From an uncultured Sutterella sp. (GTDB taxonomy: Bacteria > Pseudomonadota > Gammaproteobacteria > Burkholderiales > Burkholderiaceae_F): a stretch of DNA of 18,027 bases. Positions 14,614 through 18,027 of this stretch are shown here, in pieces. The stretch is from NCBI GenBank assembly GCA_900544335.1, contig UQUS01000032.1:1-18027 (forward strand), in the 5' to 3' direction. The stretch's first letter is position 1. Every line of letters begins with the position of its first letter. Made by a program: the position numbers and the translations under genes. Under the pieces are notes generated by a model. That model saw only the letters and a program-made list of their open reading frames with translations, searched no databases and had not been told where the DNA came from.

Positions 14614-16605
14614 CTACTTTTTCAAAAGGCAATCTTTTCGAACTCGAGCGTCGGCAAGCCCCATGCGGGCTGCCGCCTCTCGGCGCAACTTCAAAAGCCC
14701 TTCCGTGGGCTTTTCTGTGGGCACGAATCGTCCGTGTGCTTCGTTGCGGACAAAGTACTGAGGATGCGCCAAGTTTGCAACGGCCCCTGCTTCGTTAATC
14801 GCGATTCCGTTGCCACCGACTGCATACGAAAAGCTCAGGGAAAAGCCATCTTCTGTCCCATAGACATTGCGTCCCTCAAAGGCTCTAGCAGGCTCCTTGA
14901 GGACAAGTTCACGTAACGTTGGAAAGACGTCAAAGTGTCCGACCCACTTTCGAGTATCGGGGTTTGTCGGTCTCCAAGCTTTCGGAACCGAAAAGAAAAG
15001 CGGAACCCCGAACTGGTGATTCAAAAGTGAAGAGGCCGGATATTCGAAAATTGTCCGAGTATTGTGGTCGCCCGTTGCGACAATAATCGTTTGCCCTCGA
15101 GTCTCTTTCGGTATATCCAAAATAAAGTGACCGAGACTATCTGACGCATATTGGTACGTTTCCATGATGCTTCGGGCTATCTTGCTATCGCGTGTCTTCC
15201 ATACCGGCAAAGCCTCATAAGAAAGCGGCTTGACCTGGTACCCAGTCGGAGTTTTATACGGCGGATGATTGGTTGTTGAAAGGCATACCAGAAAAAGCGG
15301 TTTTCCTTCCCGCTCGGATTCTTTTAACAGTTCTTGAGCATAGCGGAACATATACTCATCCGGAATACCCCAAGTTCCTGCCTCGATGTTCTTGCCGTAC
15401 CGTTCCTTAAGACATTCGAAGCCGTAAATAGCGTCAAATCCCTGGCGAGGAAAATTGATATCCACATTGCGCCAGACAGAGGTCCCCGAGGTCAAAAAGA
15501 CCGTTTTGTATCCAGCCCTCTGGAATTCGCGCATGGAAGAAAACCCGAAAGAACGATGTCCGTACCGTGATTGCGAAATGGGAGAAATCGGCGTATTAAA
15601 AAGCAAACCTTCTAAACTCGGGAATGTTCCGTTTTGGATGGAAAGGCTGTTTAAAAACACATCGCCAGTTTGCAAGGCCTGCGCCATGGCTCCGAGCGTG
15701 TCATTGACTCCGGGGACGTGCGATTCAAATAAATCCTTTCCCATCGCCTCCATCACGACAAGGACAATATTGGGAAGACGCATTTCCGATGTACAAGTCA
15801 ATTTGTGCGGCGTAAGGAATGACCGTGCCTCATCTTCCGTTTTAAACCCGAGGGCTCGTAACCCGGAAAGCGGATTGTTCCCGATATCCTGTTGTCGCTG
15901 CTCTTTGATGGCATCGTAAAAAGCCTGCGCACCGTTATTGACCGCCTGATTGATAAAGGCGTCTGTTGTTGCGTTCAGGTCCGTTTGGCGTAAAGGAAAC
16001 GTCCCGAAAGATCCTCGTGCAAGAGAAGCGCAAACAACAATTCCGAGCACAACAAAACCAGCTTCTTTGATTCGGCTTAACTTGGCTTTCTTTTGGTCCG
16101 GTTCGGAACGGTCAATCAACTTTTTGCGAGCCAAACAAAGCACGGCAACAAAACACACCAGAACCAGGCAGTATCGAACAACCGGCCAATCCTTCACAAC
16201 AGAAACAATCACAGCCCACGTATCGTCTTGCACAAAGCCGAAAATCAGCGAGTTAATTGGGCTACCGTAAAAGCCGAAAAAACCGAAATTAATAAGCGAC
16301 AGGAGAAAAAGCAACGCCGCCAAGAAAACAGCCAATCCGTCAGATACTCTGTAAAGGGAGTTTCGTAAAGGCTCAGAAACAACACACGCAATGAGAAGAG
16401 CAACAAGCGACGGGAAGAAAACGATTGCCGTCCACTTGGCATCAAAACGAATTCCTCGGGCTAGTCCAGCGCAAAGGTCAGAAATAAGCGGCTCTGCGCT
16501 CGCCGAACCAAAGCCGTATGTCCACAAAAATGTAACTCGGATACAGGACAAGCCGATAAGAGTGGCAATAAAGACTGTGACAAGAAACTCCATTCTCTTT
16601 TGCAT
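14614..16605 (-). CDS. LTA-synthase-family sulfatase-fold membrane enzyme
   Basis: This 663-residue protein has five membrane segments in the first 200 residues (about 5-27, 57-77, 90-112, 141-158, 182-198) and a periplasmic alkaline-phosphatase/sulfatase-fold domain (PF00884) from about 278 to 570. Likely metal ligands and nucleophile are Glu286 (VVMEAMG), Thr327 (QNGTFPSLEG), His447 (TTNHPPY) and Asp513-His514 (TGDHN), in the order seen in LtaS. In Gram-positives the family moves phosphoglycerol from phosphatidylglycerol; Gram-negative relatives include OpgB and phosphoethanolamine transferases. The probable role here is adding a phospho-substituent to a periplasmic glycan or LPS, but the substrate is not shown. 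It starts six bases after the waaC stop, so it is probably co-transcribed with waaC. Met5 (position 16593) is an alternative start with AAGAG upstream. Confidence 0.88.
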   Translation of the reverse strand: MQKRMEFLVTVFIATLIGLSCIRVTFLWTYGFGSASAEPLISDLCAGLARGIRFDAKWTAIVFFPSLVALLIACVVSEPLRNSLYRVSDGLAVFLAALLFLLSLINFGFFGFYGSPINSLIFGFVQDDTWAVIVSVVKDWPVVRYCLVLVCFVAVLCLARKKLIDRSEPDQKKAKLSRIKEAGFVVLGIVVCASLARGSFGTFPLRQTDLNATTDAFINQAVNNGAQAFYDAIKEQRQQDIGNNPLSGLRALGFKTEDEARSFLTPHKLTCTSEMRLPNIVLVVMEAMGKDLFESHVPGVNDTLGAMAQALQTGDVFLNSLSIQNGTFPSLEGLLFNTPISPISQSRYGHRSFGFSSMREFQRAGYKTVFLTSGTSVWRNVDINFPRQGFDAIYGFECLKERYGKNIEAGTWGIPDEYMFRYAQELLKESEREGKPLFLVCLSTTNHPPYKTPTGYQVKPLSYEALPVWKTRDSKIARSIMETYQYASDSLGHFILDIPKETRGQTIIVATGDHNTRTIFEYPASSLLNHQFGVPLFFSVPKAWRPTNPDTRKWVGHFDVFPTLRELVLKEPARAFEGRNVYGTEDGFSLSFSYAVGGNGIAINEAGAVANLAHPQYFVRNEAHGRFVPTEKPTEGLLKLRREAAARMGLADARVRKDCLLKK
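14693..14714 (+). terminator. Terminator-like hairpin after zapA, inside the sulfatase coding sequence
   Basis: AAAAGCCC (14693-14700) and GGGCTTTT (14707-14714) form a perfect 8-base inverted repeat around a 6-base loop. Read on the plus strand, the stem ends in TTTT, as in a short intrinsic terminator, and would end transcripts from bamE - zapA about 90 bases after the zapA stop. The A/T symmetry would also allow action on the minus strand, but there it lies inside the sulfatase gene before its stop. The T-run is short and broken by C, so efficiency is uncertain. Confidence 0.45.
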
Positions 16606-16611
16606 AGTGTG

Positions 16612-17571
16612 TCAGATCCTTTGTCGGACTTCCCTCATCACATCGTTTACGGTCACATCGGCTCCCTTGCCGCCGATTGTTGCGCAATCGACCTCACCGA
16701 TTAACGAAATATTCTCCGGTTTTGTGTCCACCCAGATCCCGACGCAGGGACGAGCCAAAGCCGCTGCCAAATGCATCAATCCCGTGTCGACTCCGATGCC
16801 AATCCTAGCGTGTGCAACAACCGCGGCAACAGCCGGTATCGGCATGCGCGGAAGGACGTGAACAAAGGGTTCATGCCCGGCGATACGCAAAGCACGCTCT
16901 TTTTCCTTTTCATTTCCCCAAAAGAGAATCGAATCAAGTCCAAGCGCTTTTAATTCCCGGATAAGAACTTTCCAACGCTCTTCCTGCCAATTCTTTCTTT
17001 CTTGGCTTGTGCTGACAAAAAGCGTTGCGTAGTCAGGCGGTAGCGTCACGTCTTCCGGCACCTTAGGAGCCCTAAGACCGAACTGAGGATTCTCCTCATC
17101 AATGGAATACCCTAGGCACAGCGCAGCCATCCTCCGATATCGGCGAACGGTTCCGATGGATTCAGGTAGCCTTTTTGTTTGCTTATAAAAAAGTGTTGCC
17201 AGCGATTCGCGCACTGTATCTCGCGAGTATCCGAAAACCGGGCTTCCCGACCAAGAGGCGGCCCAAGCACTGCGAAGTAGTCCCTGAGCATCAATAACGG
17301 TGTCATAGTGTTCCGAACGCAAGTTCGCTTTTACCGCGCCGATTTCGCTCCAGGTCTTCGACGAAAATAGAGACTTTCTCCAGCGTCGAAACGCCGTTTT
17401 TTTCACCTCATCGACAAAGGGACTCAAGGTGCAAACATCCGCAAAAGAGTCCTCGGCAAGCCAATGGAGCTTTGCATCCGGCATCGCTTGTTTGATGTCG
17501 TACGCGACCGGAAGCGTATGGATAATGTCTCCGAGCGAAGATGTGCGAACCAACAGAATCTTTTGAGGCAT
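16612..17571 (-). CDS. waaC: Lipopolysaccharide heptosyltransferase I
   Basis: WaaC transfers the first heptose from ADP-heptose to Kdo2-lipid A on the cytoplasmic side of the inner membrane. The 319 residues match the family length. The N-terminus KILLVRTSSLGDIIHTLP is diagnostic, with general-base Asp15. The second domain has SQERKNWQEERW with the conserved Lys about 193 and GVDTGLMHLAAAL at about 260-272 with Asp262, matching E. coli K192 and D261. The start at 17571 is supported by the family N-terminus, though no clear Shine-Dalgarno is seen. TAGAAT at 17610-17605 (minus) is a plausible -10, giving a leader of about 27 bases. The gene is followed six bases later by the sulfatase-fold gene. 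Its upstream side abuts a decayed regulator. Confidence 0.94.
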   Translation of the reverse strand: MPQKILLVRTSSLGDIIHTLPVAYDIKQAMPDAKLHWLAEDSFADVCTLSPFVDEVKKTAFRRWRKSLFSSKTWSEIGAVKANLRSEHYDTVIDAQGLLRSAWAASWSGSPVFGYSRDTVRESLATLFYKQTKRLPESIGTVRRYRRMAALCLGYSIDEENPQFGLRAPKVPEDVTLPPDYATLFVSTSQERKNWQEERWKVLIRELKALGLDSILFWGNEKEKERALRIAGHEPFVHVLPRMPIPAVAAVVAHARIGIGVDTGLMHLAAALARPCVGIWVDTKPENISLIGEVDCATIGGKGADVTVNDVMREVRQRI

Positions 17572-17666
17572 GGAATGTTTTCAAGTGTTTTTGCAATGCT
17601 TGGCATTCTAAAGAAGGAGCAGGCAGGGGAAAAGAGCACTTTGCAGCAGTGATGTCGCCCTGCGGA

Positions 17667-17893
17667 TTATGTTTGCGCAGCCAATACCGACTCAAGGAGA
17701 TTTACTTTCAGTCATTTCCGCAACAGGTCCCCAGACACACCCTCCTTGTCGCCAATCGCCACACCAAAGGCTCTCAACTCTCAAATTTTTGTACATTAAT
17801 CCAGTCACCTGCCTTAATCGATCCATTAAAAATCACGTTTTCAATGATTTCTACTGCTCTTTCAACCAATGTCTGAGAACCCGCGATTGTCAT
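17667..17893 (-). pseudogene. Decayed GntR-family transcriptional regulator remnant
   Basis: From an ATG at 17893 the minus strand reads 39 residues to a TGA at 17774. The segment LVERAVEIIENVIFNG, then IKAGDWIN, fits the start of a GntR/FCD-type winged helix. After the stop, a second frame continues with ELRAFGVAIGDKEG, GVSGDLLRK, an in-frame TGA (17714-17712), then LKVNLLESV, ending at a TAA (17669-17667). These pieces fall in the order of the helix-turn-helix of a GntR protein (FGVSRGPVREALRKLE-type) but need a frameshift and a stop read through. No FCD effector domain follows; waaC begins about 95 bases later. The ATG overlaps the stop of the upstream frame in ATGA. A short genuine protein with no relation to GntR is possible but less likely. 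Confidence 0.5.
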
Positions 17894-18027
17894 GAATTGA
17901 TGTTTCCAAAAGAAAACCGCGGAATCGATACTCCGTAAGAACTTGCAAGTTTTATCACACGCGCCGTAAAACCTGTTCCTTCAGGAGGAGGATATAAGGC
18001 GCTCAGGTTGTTGTGTTCAAAACTACG
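17890..18027 (-). CDS. Unidentified protein, C-terminal end only (cut by right edge)
   Basis: The minus strand is open for 45 codons from the window edge to a TGA at 17892-17890. The visible part contains YPPPEGTGFTARVIKLASSY, then GVSIPRFSF. The TARVIKLASSYGVSIP stretch faintly recalls the C-terminal region of ketopantoate-reductase-like dehydrogenases (NGAVVRLG..GIPTP), but this is too short to name. The stop overlaps the ATG of the GntR-like remnant (ATGA), typical of a translationally coupled pair, which suggests it was a metabolic gene with its regulator. Whether it is itself intact cannot be judged here. Confidence 0.4.
   Translation of the reverse strand, partial: RSFEHNNLSALYPPPEGTGFTARVIKLASSYGVSIPRFSFGNINS

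Noticed and set aside
14604..14700. 6S RNA gene expected downstream of zapA
   Set aside because: The sulfatase coding sequence begins 10 bases after zapA, and no long imperfect hairpin of 6S type is present.
17464..17938. Plus-strand open frames across the right-hand intergenic region
   Set aside because: They have low-complexity or irregular composition, no convincing start site and no recognisable domain; the minus strand gives better protein-like signals.

Overview
The window looks like a chromosomal segment of a Gram-negative betaproteobacterium. It encodes MsbA, two family-9 heptosyltransferases, BamE, a Fur next to bamE, and DnaE/EttA of proteobacterial type. The gene set and moderate GC content would fit Burkholderiales, perhaps a Sutterellaceae-like gut commensal, but that placement is inference from content and not a phylogenetic result. 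Most of the window is ordinary core genome, with a strong lipopolysaccharide/envelope theme. No rRNA, tRNA, CRISPR array or insertion sequence was seen.

Layout. 1-144 (-): the first part of a small exported/membrane protein with a YLDPGTGS motif, cut by the window edge, downstream of msbA (203-1975, -). A divergent promoter then drives a WaaF-like heptosyltransferase (2108-3040, +). Convergent to it is the ettA-dnaE pair (8244 down to 3076, -), in which the translation factor EttA precedes the replicative polymerase alpha subunit. 8392-11495 is an AT-rich surface-polysaccharide segment. It holds a 680-residue protein joining a WaaL-type O-antigen ligase to a WaaE-type family-2 glycosyltransferase (-), and a divergent polysaccharide pyruvyl transferase (+) that carries eight consecutive cytosines just after its start codon. 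Then come mltD (+) and fur (-), whose stop codons overlap, and divergent from fur the bamE - ZapB-like - zapA cluster (+). Convergent to zapA is a waaC - LTA-synthase-like sulfatase pair (17571 down to 14614, -). The right edge (17667-18027, -) holds a decayed GntR-family regulator overlapping the end of an unidentified, truncated gene.

How the genes fit together. WaaC and WaaF-like would add the two inner-core heptoses. The ligase/glycosyltransferase fusion would extend the core and join surface polysaccharide to it. MsbA flips the lipid A-core to the periplasmic face. The pyruvyl transferase and the sulfatase-fold enzyme are likely decorators of surface or periplasmic glycans. BamE and MltD serve outer-membrane assembly and peptidoglycan turnover, and the ZapB-like/ZapA pair serves the division ring.

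The most interesting points are the (C)8 tract, a candidate phase-variation switch in which one-base slips in either direction give early stops; the ligase-glycosyltransferase fusion inside an AT-rich patch; a terminator-like hairpin inside a neighbouring coding sequence; and the decayed regulator at the right edge. I saw no defence system or other clearly new multi-gene system.
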